Below are positions 47,019-57,486 of a stretch of 64,000 bases of DNA, piece by piece. The notes beneath the pieces were generated by a model. The model did not search any database, was not told the origin of the DNA, and saw only the letters and a list, made by a program, of their open reading frames with translations. How positions within the stretch are numbered: position 1 is the first letter of the stretch; every line of letters starts with the position of its first letter. Position numbers and translations under genes: made by a program. Source of the stretch: Lomentospora prolificans (taxonomy: Eukaryota > Ascomycota > Sordariomycetes > Microascales > Microascaceae); assembly GCA_029532625.1 (NCBI GenBank), contig JARFXM010000007.1:248001-312000 (forward strand). Reading direction: 5' to 3'.

Positions 47019-48530
47019 TCATTCACCCTCATACTTCCATTTCGCATTTCGGTGAAGGTAGTAATCTTTGCTCTTAATACTTTGCCGAATTCCCCACATA
47101 CCGCCGACTGGCCAGTATCGTTTGATCGAACTACCCCAGTGCTTCGTGTCTTTGGTCCTCGTCCTCACGTCAACGTTGACTTTATCGTAGACTGTTGGCA
47201 AAGTGGTCGCGTGATACTTGACCCGCAGGGAATCGTACCAGTCGCGGCCGTAGAGCTTCCAGAATTCATCCTCGGAATAGTAGGCATGGGCATACAACCA
47301 CTTCCTACCACCTAGGTCACGAAGGCGGGTTTCCAAGTCGCGGTTCTTAGCAGCGAACTGCTCCGGGTCCGCCGGTCCCCAACCCCAGACGCCGATGTTA
47401 AGGGCGTCGGAGTCCTCCTGCTCCAAGCCGACGCTCGAAGGAGTGGTGGTAAGCGGGTGGAAGGTTGGGGACTGGGGCCGCTTAAGCGGGCAGAGCCACA
47501 GCGGCCAAATGCCGAGGTTATCGGCGGTGTAGTTGACGAACTCGGTTGCGGTGGAGTAAGGAAGTGCGAGATCCTGGACGATGAAGCGGGCCGACTCCCC
47601 GCTTCCGTGAAGAGCGCGGTACAGCATGCGAGTATGCAAAAAGTCGTCGAGGAACCAGCGCATGAAGCGGTTAAAGGGGAAGATCTTGAAGTAGTCGAAG
47701 CCGGCGCGACCGACCCAGAAGCCGCCGCGGTCATAGCGGAACAGGTACTCGGCCAGCGGGATGTAATCCACCACGGGGCCGGAGGCGGAGCGGGTCTTGT
47801 CGGCTACGTGGAGGTAGTACCAGGGGTCCCAGGCGCCGCTAAAGGTCTGCACGGCCTGCGACTCGGGTTTTTCGTTTGTCATTGTGCCGGTGACGACGAC
47901 GCCGTGGTCCTTGGAGTAGAGGATGCCGTCTACGTAATCGTTTTCCGGGTTCCGGGTCTGCTCTCTCACCAGCTTTACGGCCTCTTCTACGGTGCGCGTG
48001 CGTCGGTAGGTGGTCTTGACGTAGGATTTCGCCTCTTTGAGCTTGAGCTCGAGTAAAGTCGTCACGCCCAGCGTGCCAACGGCTCCAGCCGCACCGCGGA
48101 AAAGATCGGCCTTGTCGTCCCGGCTCGCCCTCACCACCTCGCCGTTGGCCAGCACCATCTCAACCTCGTTGACGGTATCGTCAAAGAAACCGTGCTTAAA
48201 GGAGCTGCTCTCGCCGGCAGTCCCTGCAAAGCCGCCGCCCGCCGTGATTCCGGGAAACTCCATGACAATGGGAGGAATAAGCCCCTTTGCCAGCGTGGCT
48301 TCCACGAGGCGGTCCATGGGCACGTTTGGCTCGACGAGCGCGGTGAGCTTGGCCCGGTTGACCTCGAGGACATTGTTTAGGGAGCCAATGTCGACGGTCT
48401 CGACGCGGTCGCGGCGGAGCGGCCGCGTGCTGTTGGTCGAGCCATGGTTGATGCGGTAGGGCACTTTCTTCTGGAAAAACTGCTTGATGACGGTGGATAT
48501 CTGGGCCACGGTCTTGGCGTGGCGCTCCAT
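47019..48530 (-). CDS. FAD-dependent oxidoreductase, delta-24 sterol reductase-like (DHCR24/DIM1)
   Basis: Single-exon gene of 503 residues. The N-terminal half is an FAD_binding_4 (PCMH-type) domain: RINHGSTNSTRPL, VDIGSLNNVLEVNRAKLTALVEPNVPMDRLVEATL, then PPIVMEFPGITAGGGFAGTAGESSSFKHGFFDDTV, which fits the FAD site of DHCR24/DIM1-like enzymes. The C-terminal half (YDRGGFWVGRAGFDYFKIFPFNRFMRWFLDDFLHTRMLY; FWKLYGRDWYDSLRVKY) also matches that family. DHCR24 reduces the C24 double bond of sterols in animals and plants. Ergosterol-producing fungi do not need cholesterol-type C24 reduction, so the substrate here is open. No clear signal or membrane segment is seen. Coding GC is higher than in neighbouring genes. 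The ATG at 48530 is the first in frame. Confidence 0.85.
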   Translation of the reverse strand: MERHAKTVAQISTVIKQFFQKKVPYRINHGSTNSTRPLRRDRVETVDIGSLNNVLEVNRAKLTALVEPNVPMDRLVEATLAKGLIPPIVMEFPGITAGGGFAGTAGESSSFKHGFFDDTVNEVEMVLANGEVVRASRDDKADLFRGAAGAVGTLGVTTLLELKLKEAKSYVKTTYRRTRTVEEAVKLVREQTRNPENDYVDGILYSKDHGVVVTGTMTNEKPESQAVQTFSGAWDPWYYLHVADKTRSASGPVVDYIPLAEYLFRYDRGGFWVGRAGFDYFKIFPFNRFMRWFLDDFLHTRMLYRALHGSGESARFIVQDLALPYSTATEFVNYTADNLGIWPLWLCPLKRPQSPTFHPLTTTPSSVGLEQEDSDALNIGVWGWGPADPEQFAAKNRDLETRLRDLGGRKWLYAHAYYSEDEFWKLYGRDWYDSLRVKYHATTLPTVYDKVNVDVRTRTKDTKHWGSSIKRYWPVGGMWGIRQSIKSKDYYLHRNAKWKYEGE

Positions 48531-49368
48531 TGCTTCCTCGCTCCGGTGCTTTTTATATGTCGCTCTTACTGTGACTAGGGCCCCATTTAGGTAGTAGATT
48601 AATGTTGTGAAAGTTGTACAAGGTGAAAGAGAGATTAGGGGCGTTAGCGGAAGCTTGAGGTTCTTGGTGAGCTTTACCTGTCAGAGAGCTCCCGAGTTAA
48701 TTTTGCAATGTTGTTCCAGTTGGCTGGGGCCAACATCGGAGATTACGCCCAGAATTTTTAGCCCCGAGAACATGAAGCAATGCTTCAAATGAATCAGAAC
48801 ATCATCTCATCACCTTCCCTCAGATACAGAAAGAAAGAAAGGGTACAAAAATGGTTGGGGGTTAGTAACAAAATTAGATTTTTTTTAAGAAGAAAATATA
48901 AAGTGATCATGTGTTTCTGCTCAGTTCAGCTTCCTGTACATGTGCAGGCTAGATGCGAACGTTCCTCGCGATATTCCATGACCTTGACAAGGTGCCGTCC
49001 TTGACGAATTGAGTTTTCCATAAGATGCATGTCCATGTACCGGGAGCAACTTCGTCAGGATAGATCTATGAACCGACCGGTCCTTAAAATTACATGTCGT
49101 TCAAGGTGTAGTTATCGTCAGAATGCGGGCCGACGAGCGTCAGAGGAGAGCTACACATCAATATTCGAGGTGAGTATTCCACAGTCCGCTATGCATGTCG
49201 CGTATTAAACAGGATGGATGCCACGATATATATATATACACCAAGTCGTTATTAAGCCATCCATAAACAGCTCTCCGTGGGCTTCATCAGGTTTACCGGC
49301 CTTCCGTCCTTCGCACCCGAGCACGAAGCTCATAGCTCATGATCTGTCATAATCGGTCTAAAAGACAA
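48531..49368. other. Intergenic, no gene seen
   Basis: 838 bp between the start of the FAD oxidoreductase and the stop of the hydrolase, both on the minus strand. It is relatively AT-rich, with a short (TA)n run near 49228-49239. No supported frame. Confidence 0.5.
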
Positions 49369-50871
49369 TCATAGTTTAGATGTATTAGGCGAAATGCGAG
49401 CCTTGATCTGAGCTCGGACTCGTTCGTGTACCACTTCCTCAGTTAGGTCTTCCTCGGTCAAATCCAAATCAACCTCCTGCAGCGTCTTGGCCTTCACAGT
49501 GATGGCGCTGGGTGCGATATTCGCCGGGTCTTTGACGACATTTTTGATGAAACCCGACCACCCCTGGAAGCACCGCTTCGCAGCCGGCAAATTGGTGAGG
49601 ATCATCGCGAAGCAATGCGGCATAGCTTCATATTCCTCAAAGACAACTCGGACCCCATCCTGCCTCAGCCTCAAGGCGAGGAACTTGTCCTCGTCGGCCA
49701 ACAGCTCCCATCCCGTGCACATGAACACCGGCGGAGCGCCAGACCAATCTTTTGCCAAGACGAGGGTGACCAGCGGGTGGTCGAGGAATGCGTCGTCCGC
49801 GTAGAGGCTCGCGCGGGGCGGGTCTGCGGGCCACACCTCGCAAGGGGGGTGGTTGTCGGGACCTTTCGCTGTCAGGCTTGGCAGGTAGTCAAACTCCTTG
49901 TTCTTCTCCCACGATAGGGAGCTTAGCGTGAGGTCAACCCAGGGCGAGTTGAGGGCTACGCCTGCCGGGAGTGGAACCTCGCGCTCTTCACCGAACCAGG
50001 CGACTTTTATGTTCTGTCGGCGGATTTCTAGGACGGTTTGCAGCAAGGCGAGGGCCAAGTTTCCGCCAGCACTGGTAAAGAATGTGTTAGGTCGACGCTA
50101 GAAAGCGGGTGGCCTGTCGTTGACAAGGTCGCTGGCAGGTTTTACATACCTATCACCGGCAAAGACGATGTGGCTGGGAGAGACCGGTTCGTGGAAAGAC
50201 TCGGGCGGCGGATAGAGCAGAGCGAGATACGAGATGAGCCCATCTAACAGCGCAGCTGGGAATGGATTCTGTGGGGCAAGGCGATATCGAATCGAATAAC
50301 ACCTCCCTCCAGTAAGCTTGGCTAACTTCTTGGTCGTGGGCCGATGCGACGACGGGTCCAGTAGGTAATACGCCCCGCCGTGGAAGTACAGAATCGTCGT
50401 CGGGTTGGAGCACTCCTTCATCAGCTCGTCATACTTCTCCTTCTCCGTTATCTCGGGGAGAGTCGAGTCCGGCTTCGCGTTGGCTCGATACCCGGTCCAC
50501 TCGGCTTCAACGGGGAGGATGTCCGGGTTCCGGGCGGGCGCAGGGATGCTCGCGGCGTCCCTTAAATTCTCAATGGCCGAAAGCAACGCATCTCGAACGC
50601 CCGTCTCCTGCGGTACCGGAGTGGCGTATTTGCTGACCCATATCCTGCCTTTAATGCCCGGGTCCTTCGAGGTAAGTTTCTGGGTTTCTGATATGCTCAA
50701 CGGTCGGTCCGGGGCCAGAAAAGACCGAAGGAGGGAAACGGTAAGGGCGCTTCGGAGATCGAGATATTTCGCTGGCTCAGACCTCCGAAGAACGTGTAAT
50801 ATGACTACGCGGAGTATTAAGGGAAGTTTGGGCAGAAGCGTGAAGAAGAGCTGGGCGCGCTCGCTGTCCAT
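49369..50871 (-). CDS. Alpha/beta hydrolase, HSL-type esterase/lipase
   Basis: About 474 residues in two exons (50871-50150 and 50071-49369). It belongs to the hormone-sensitive-lipase group (alpha/beta hydrolase fold 3). The oxyanion-hole motif HGGAYY (in TTILYFHGGAYYLLDPSSHR) is followed by YRLAPQNPFPAALLDGL. The intron cuts the nucleophile elbow and joining restores FAGDSAGGNLALALL, with the catalytic Ser. The acid lies after CTGWELLADEDKFLA and the His in YEAMPHCFAMI. The N-terminus (LLPKLPLILRVVILHVLRR) is hydrophobic and may anchor it to membrane or lipid surfaces. The C-terminal ~50 residues are charged and extra to the fold. The substrate, whether a neutral lipid, a sterol ester or a xenobiotic ester, cannot be told. 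Confidence 0.9.
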
Positions 50872-51671
50872 CTTTTGCCGACTCGCAAAGGAACTCTTGT
50901 TGTGAGACGGGCCTCTCTTTTCAGAGAATGGGTTGGTGAAATCCTGGAAATGTGGTAGTTGGGTGGGAACTTCGGGACCATCGTGCGCTGTTCGCGCCGG
51001 GCTGTGATATCATGCATGTCGACTTATATTACTACAGGAGCCAGGAAAGGCTAGGCTCTTCAGTTTTTTTTAGTTTTTTTTTTCCCTTCTTCGTCTTCTT
51101 TTATTATTTGCCATTTACCTTTTCGGGGTGGTCTCTGGCCGGAAATTTGATACCTGCCGTTGCAGAACTAATAGTGGCATGTGGATCCAAAGGCGCTGAA
51201 CCACGAATCTGGTAATACTTGCGGACTGTGTGGGGTTTGGTGTGCGTGCGACGCCCCCGGAATCCCCAGCGCTCCCAAATCGAGCCGAGGCACCCAAGAT
51301 GCAACATGCTTGTTGGCCGCTTCCTGCTGGATGGCAACTAATAGCGGCCGGCGCTTTCAGGCAACTCCCGTTTTAGGGCCTCGTTGCGAGGACGCCGAAC
51401 GCATGTGGTTCGGATGAGATGAAGCTACTGTTCATTGCTTTCGTCTGATACAATAAGTGTGTATATTACTATGCAGTTGCAATGGCCATCGCTGGTCAAG
51501 GCGTTTTCCCGTACTCAAAATGCCCCAATGAGCTTCCGCGCTAATCATACAAATATATCCTTCCTGAACCTAGAACAATGACCGGAGTCCAAGCCCGGTT
51601 ACTCGAGGATCGGGGTCGCGGGGTAGTAACTACCATTGGGGGCCCCGTCATTCTAACAGCTGCTTCCTGCG
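50872..51671. other. Intergenic, with T-rich tract
   Basis: 800 bp without a supported gene between the hydrolase start and the PEX14 stop. A T-rich tract lies at 51063-51085. Confidence 0.5.
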
Positions 51672-52890
51672 TTAAGAGCTGGATCCAGCATCTGCGTCGG
51701 CCTTGTTAGCCATGGCTAATTGCCAGGCCGGGATGGAAACCTTTCCAGTCGAGCTTCCGCTTCCTGAGGAGCCGTCATTGCCTTTTGGGGCCACGGCCAC
51801 GGGCGCTGGGGTGGCTTCCTCAGACACCGGGCTTTCCTGCGTAGCACTAGCCTTGGCCGGCTCAGCGTCGTGCCCGTTGACGTTTCCATTCATTTGTCGA
51901 GACTGCGTGGCTGGGGCGGCCGTAGTGACGGTCTGAGTGTTCATCCTGGAAATAAGGGTCTTGAGGCTGAGCAACTCCGAGTTGACCTCCTTGAGCCTGT
52001 TGTCTGCAGTCGTCTTCTGCGATTCAAGTGCCGCAGGGAGAGCCTCCTTTAGGGCTTGAATCTCGTCACGTAGGCGTTGAGCGTCATCCTCGCGCCGTCT
52101 GTTTGCCGACTTCAATTCGTTCATCACCGATTCTAGCTCGGACAGGGCGGTGTCTAGTCTCTCCGTCCTATCCTGCTCTGCGGCCTTGAGGGCTTCCGTG
52201 TCTCTTGCGAGTTGTTCGACCAGGCCAAAGGTCTTGTCGAATTGCTCGGATATATCCTTCTTATCCTGTTCTAGCCTGTCGGGCGTGGGTGGCGCAATCA
52301 TGGGGTATACGTATCGCTAGACGGGAACCGTATGTGAGCAGAGAACTAGAATAACGATAAGTAGTATTACTCACCTTTGTCACCGTGTAGAGACCGTAGC
52401 CTAGGCCGCCCACCATCGTCGCCATGATGAACCAGTCCCTCCAGTCCCGCTTAGGGACCGGAGGAGGGGGCTGTAGCCATGGAGAAGGCTGGGCGTACTG
52501 AGGATAGTATTGGGGGGGTGGAGGTGGCTGCGCGCTCGCGTGAGGGTGAGGTGCGGATTCGTTCGGCCCCGTGAAGCCGCCGGCACGAGCTAGGGCTGCA
52601 TCGATTTCTTCCTGGGTTAGGTTCTTATTTCGTAGAAACGAGATTCGATTTTCAATCGGCGAGGATGCGACACTGGGGTCCTGGAGAACTATCACAGAAG
52701 TTAGTGATCTGCGTACCGTACATGTGTCACTGGGCGCCGCGATGGTCAAGGGCCAAGGGTGGCGATCACTAACATTGAGCCTGTGTACGCGAGGGCGTCA
52801 GCGAAATCAATCTTCCAAAGTCATCAGGGATAGTCGCTATCAGATGATTAAACTTACCGCAGAGGCGACTAGATCCTCTCGTATCGCCAT
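51672..52890 (-). CDS. pex14: PEX14, peroxisomal import docking protein
   Basis: Peroxisomal membrane docking factor for the PTS receptors Pex5 and Pex7, part of the Pex13/Pex14/Pex17 import pore. Four exons: 52890-52858 (MAIREDLVASA), 52780-52774 (7 nt), 52688-52375 and 52316-51672, about 332 residues. The microexon supplies AQ plus the first base of F, restoring SAAQFLQDPSVASSPIENRISFLRNKNLTQEEIDAALARAGG, the Pex14 N-terminal domain that binds WxxxF motifs. A Pro-rich stretch follows, then KRDWRDWFIMATMVGGLGYGLYTVTKRYVYPMIAPPTPDRL with the single membrane segment. A coiled coil follows at about 165-265, with a Ser/Ala/Pro-rich acidic tail. It is divergent from NDC80, 754 bp between starts. 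Skipping the microexon would shift the frame. Confidence 0.95.
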
Positions 52891-53644
52891 GGTGTATTCG
52901 TCGAGTTGAAGAACAGACTCAGCTCATCGCGGGGCGGGCTGGGTGAGTTCTTGTCGAGCTATTCATAGCCAGAAGGCTGGGTTATACTTTCCGCATGCAA
53001 GCCGAGGCATGATGGTGGCATTCCTATCGGCTTTTGTGCACAGTGCAAATTGCTGCTCGGCATGCCTGGCAGCTTAGTAGTGGACAGAGGATGGCAATGT
53101 GCAATTGGCTAGGAACCTCATGTTTCACGTGATCTTGGTACGAGCTTGAAGCGAGAGCGACCCGTGGACATGGACAAGCAGGTACATTGTAATTCCATTG
53201 TACATTACCCTGGACTTCAGGGAAGAAGTGCCAGCTGGTGACGGGCGTTGTTTACGAGCGCTAGACTGACCCAATCACCATGCACCATCCTTCTTGTTTA
53301 CATCGGTGCTGGGCAACGATAATGCGATGATCATAAATCCCACTTCCACGGTCGCATATCCAATCCTTTTTTTTATGTCTCCCAACGTCTCGTCGCCGCT
53401 TAATTGCTCGCAAGCTCAAAATTCAACGATTGCTGAATTTCGATCCAAACTAGATAGCCAACGCCGTTCGTTATGTCACAGGACACTGGTTTGTGGAGTG
53501 TTCGCAGACCTCGCGAGGTACGGTTCCAACTACCATCGTCGTTTCCCGACAACAACAGTTGACGCGGAAGGCTTATTCTAATGCTCTTGCTAGACACTCG
53601 GCGGCATAAACCTTAATACCAACATACCACAACCGTCTTCCGCA
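52891..53644. promoter_or_regulatory. Divergent promoter region, pex14 / ndc80
   Basis: 754 bp between start codons, with no supported gene. It should hold both promoters. Confidence 0.5.
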
Positions 53645-55845
53645 ATGAAGAGGTCGAACCCGATATCAAGCGCGCAGTACTCCAACGGCCATGGAAGAAG
53701 CATGTCGGGGAGGCAATCCCTCGCGATGTCGCGGCCAAACCAGCCGCTATTCCAACGGTCCTCGTCGGGAACGAATCTGGCTGATTTAGGCCTCTCCTCC
53801 GTCAAACGGTCCTCCTTCCAAACATCGAAGCCGTCGTTCGCAGCAGCGGGGATGTCCGGCCGCGCATCCACCGATGCAGACAGGAGAAGCAGTGTCTATC
53901 GATCGCGCACCTCCACGGCCGGTCACGTATCGCATCAGAGTTTTTTCCAGCAAGCGCCGCAGCCTGCAGGCGTTCCTCGCGACCCTCGACCCCTCAAGGA
54001 CCGATCGTACCAGGCTCGGATCGGACAAGAGCTATTGGACTACCTCGTCCAGCACAACTTCGAGATGGAGATGAAGCATGTCCTAACGCAGAACATTGTC
54101 AAATCACCGACCCAGAAGGACTTCAACTATATGTTCCAATGGCTGTACCACAGAATCGACCCGAGCCATAAGTTCCAGAAGAATATTGACCAGGAGGTGC
54201 CGCCCATCCTCAAGCAACTGAGATACCCCTATGAGAAGAGCATCACCAAGAGCCAGATCGCCGCAGTCGGTGGTCAGAATTGGAGCACTTTCCTTGGCCT
54301 ACTCCACTGGATGATGCAGCTTGCTCAGATGCTCGATGGGTACGCCTGCGGCCGGTACGACGATGCGTGCCTCGAGTCCAACATTGATGTCAGCGGAGAC
54401 CGCATCATTTTCGATTTCCTTAGCAAAGCCTACAGAGACTGGCTGGCGATGGACGAAGACGCGGGGGATGACGATGCGGAGAGGGTCCTAGCCCCTCATG
54501 TTGAGTCGATGGCCAGAGCGTTCGAAGAATCAAATTCCAGGTATCTATCAGAATTAGAGATGCTGGAGGCGGAGAACGCTAGGTTGCAAAAGGAGATTGA
54601 AGACTTGGAAAAGTCCACACCTGACCCGGCTGTCCTAGACAACCACTTCAAAATCATGGAGGAAGACAAGGTGAAATTCGAGGAATACAATGCGCTGGCG
54701 CAGCAGCGCTCGGAGAAATACGAAAGTCGAATCCAAATCCTCCAAGAGGAACTGGATAAGTTGATCGAAGAGTCCAAGGAGGTCGAGGAAGAGCGGAGGT
54801 CCTTGCAAAGAGATGTCGATGATCTCGGGATCAGTATGCAGGATATTGACCGGATGACGGCCGAGAGAGAACGGTTACAGAAAGGAATTGAGTCGGCGTC
54901 GCAGCGACTCGACGAGATCAAGAAGAAAGTGGCCGAAAAAGAGATGGAGGCCAGCAAGAGGCTAGACGAGCTTGAACGCATGGTGGATAAGTACAACACA
55001 CTGGCCTACCAGAACGCGCTCATCCCCGCTACCGCTGCCAATGCGAAGGGCAACGATTACGAACTTCGCATTATAGTCGAGGATGGGCCGGATTTCACAT
55101 CCTCACAATTGAACGGGTCTAGTGGGCCGTCGGGCGACCGACTGCTCGCCGACCCCACGACGGGTTACCAGCCGGCTCACATCCTGAACCTCGACCTCCG
55201 TGGTGAGGTCAAGAACAATCTTGTCTCACTGAGGAAAGAGATCTCTGAGAGGCGCAGCATTGCGATGGACGTCATGATGAAGGACCATGATCTACTGGAT
55301 GGCATCAAAGAGGCTATCGAGGATAAGCGCAACGAGGTTGAGGCACTGGGCCATCGTGTACGGGCAGCGGAGGAGGAGTACGAAAAGACCAAGGAGGTAA
55401 GTCGGATTGAGACTATCCTTGGACTGAGACTAGCTAACGAGTCCAAAACACTAGGTCACCACTGCGCAAAAGCTCAACTCGGATGCTCAGATTGAGAAGA
55501 TGGAAAAGGAGCTTGCCAAGATGCGCGCGGGTCTCACCGAATCCGTCCAGCTAATGGAACAGCGGGAGATGAATACCAATATCGAGTGCGTAAACACGGG
55601 TGGTGGAACTTGTGTATGTATCGAGAACTAACAGAAAGGGTAGATACGAGCAACTCACCGTTCGGGCGAATGCCCTGAGGGAAGAGCTCCACACCGAGAT
55701 CGATCGGATCCTGAACGACGTGATCAAGTTCAAGATCCACATCCAGAAGAACTTGGATGACTACGAGGGTTTCGTCGCCGACGAGCTGGAGAAGGAGTTG
55801 GGCAGCGACGAGATGAATGAAAATACCCGCGGATTAGATATGTGA
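53645..55845 (+). CDS. ndc80: NDC80/HEC1, outer kinetochore protein
   Basis: Subunit of the Ndc80 complex (with Nuf2, Spc24, Spc25) that binds microtubules at kinetochores. Three exons (53645-55396, 55455-55585, 55644-55845) give 694 residues, the family's usual size. The first ~110 residues are basic and Ser/Arg-rich, with several R-x-S-like sites of the Aurora B kind (RRSSVYRSRT). The calponin-homology domain spans roughly 115-275: DRSYQARIGQELLDYLVQHNFE, TQKDFNYMFQWLYHRIDPSHKF, VPPILKQLRYPY and NWSTFLGLLHWMMQLAQML. From about 285 to the end it is a long coiled coil, interrupted near 465-520 by a non-helical segment (NDYELRIIVEDGPDF). Both introns lie near the 3' end and restore EYEKTKEVTTAQKL and NTNIEYEQLTVRANALREEL. 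Confidence 0.97.
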
Positions 55846-56133
55846 GAGGAGACGTGCGTGGGAGGGAGCTAGCCGGGCTGAGATGAATCAATGTGTGACG
55901 GAATGATTATAGAGTTTGGGGTAACGGGGTTAATTGGTGGTAGAGGTTGTTCCTGTCTGGAGTTGGGCTGGGTGAAGTTGTGTGTGTGTTTTTTTTTTCC
56001 CTTTTTTCACTATATCAACCTTGGAGATGCGTAACGAACCATAATGCCGGATTTTTATTATTTATTACTTTTTTATTTTTACTTTTGCTTATTCCCGATT
56101 AATCTTGCGTCAAGGTGCCAAGTGATGCGAAAG

Positions 56134-56164
56134 ATGTGTGCGTGTGTGTGTGTGTGTGTGTGTG
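56134..56164 (+). repeat. (GT)n microsatellite
   Basis: About 30 bases of alternating G and T with one C interruption near the left end. Simple repeat between ndc80 and the NAPE-PLD-type gene. Confidence 0.95.
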
Positions 56165-57380
56165 ATTGACGATGGGAAGGGGACCTGAATAGCTCCTATT
56201 ATTAACTGTGACTACGAGTGTCTAATACGAGGCATGAACGAAACGGCATCCCGCACGCTCTGAGCTCATCACTCCCGCCGGTCGCTACGGAAGTATAGAC
56301 GGACGGCGTCGTGCGATCACAACCGCATTCTAAAGGAGGCATACACGAGCCACCGTGTGCAAAAAGGGTGGGGTGAGACGAAAGAAGGCGATGCCCACTG
56401 ATTTATCTCCTATCCCCGTCTCATTACCCCGGGTTCGTTGCGCAAAAGACTTTTGTCCGAAGGGGCGGATCCTCGGACGAAATATCGTCCCCTGAGCCGT
56501 CTTACAGCTTAACTCCGATTCCCGGACCCTAAATCCCACCCCCCGGCGGCGGACTCAACGACGGACGACAGGGTTCTGCTTGCTTGCTTGCTGGGCAGTG
56601 CTATCAATACTTCCTAATCTCTTCATTGAGGTGTCGCTCAGTGATGGGTTAATATTATGGGCTGGTTATTTTGATACATTTGTTTTAATGATGTACATAG
56701 TTCCCAAGGATGGCGAGATCAATGGATGGTGCAAGCAACCGTGCCATCACAATGATCCAGCCTGGCTGGCTCTTCGTCCGTCCACGGACAAAAAGAGCTG
56801 GAGCGGCGCTCCGAGAGAGCACTCGATTTACTCTTGAAGACGAGGAAACTGTGTTCAAGCTGGCTATTGAGGTGCATTGATTACCCTAGCGAGCCGCGCT
56901 GATGACGCAAAGGCCCTAAAACAGCCTAGCATCGCCAGCAGTGGACGCATCTCCGGGCGTGCCGCTGCTGGGAGGACAGGGGGAAAAAAAGAAGAAAAGT
57001 ACTGCAGCTCTGGAAAGTCCGATGTGTGGATCCATTTCGATACTGGGTCAAATAATGCGGCTGCTGAGACCGACACCAAAGCTTGAACTTTCCAGCTCCA
57101 GCTCACCTCACCATTGCTGGCTGAATGGGACCCTCCCACACGCGCCAGGCTGGCCATGTTTTCCCCCACCAAAAAAAGAACCCTAGCTTCAAATACCCCG
57201 ACCATCTTACCACCCTAACCACCCTTGCGTCACGCTGTCCCAGTCCGCCACAAGTCCTCTTCGACGACGCGCCGGCCTCCTTCGCCATTGAGGTGTGTTG
57301 TGCTGTTTTCCCAATTGGACTCCCGACAGGCAGGAAATCACCACCACCACCCCGGGCATCCGCACCCGCACACCTAGTTG

Positions 57381-57413
57381 GGCACACACATATATATATA
57401 TACATATATATAT
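57381..57413 (+). repeat. (CA)/(TA)n microsatellite
   Basis: A short CA run passes into alternating TA with a single C break. It lies about 75 bp upstream of the first possible start of the next gene, so probably in its 5' UTR or core promoter. Confidence 0.9.
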
Positions 57414-57486
57414 CTCGAGGCAACAGGTAGCGCCTGGCCCTCTTTTTCTTTTTCTTTTTTTCTCGGTCCCTCCTCCGGGTGAGATT

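Larger units (their letters stand above)
55846..57486. other. 1.6-kb intergenic region with microsatellites
   Basis: No supported gene. It contains a (GT)n run at about 56134-56164, three GCTT units near 56577-56590 and a (TA)n run at about 57388-57413. The right end holds the promoter of the NAPE-PLD-type gene, with CT-rich sequence just before its start. Confidence 0.6.

Noticed and set aside
22136..52890. Peroxisome gene cluster (PEX11 and PEX14 in one window)
   Set aside because: They are about 30 kb apart with many unrelated genes between, so chance is sufficient.
54496..54999. 167-codon Ser-rich minus-strand frame
   Set aside because: Complement of the NDC80 coiled coil.
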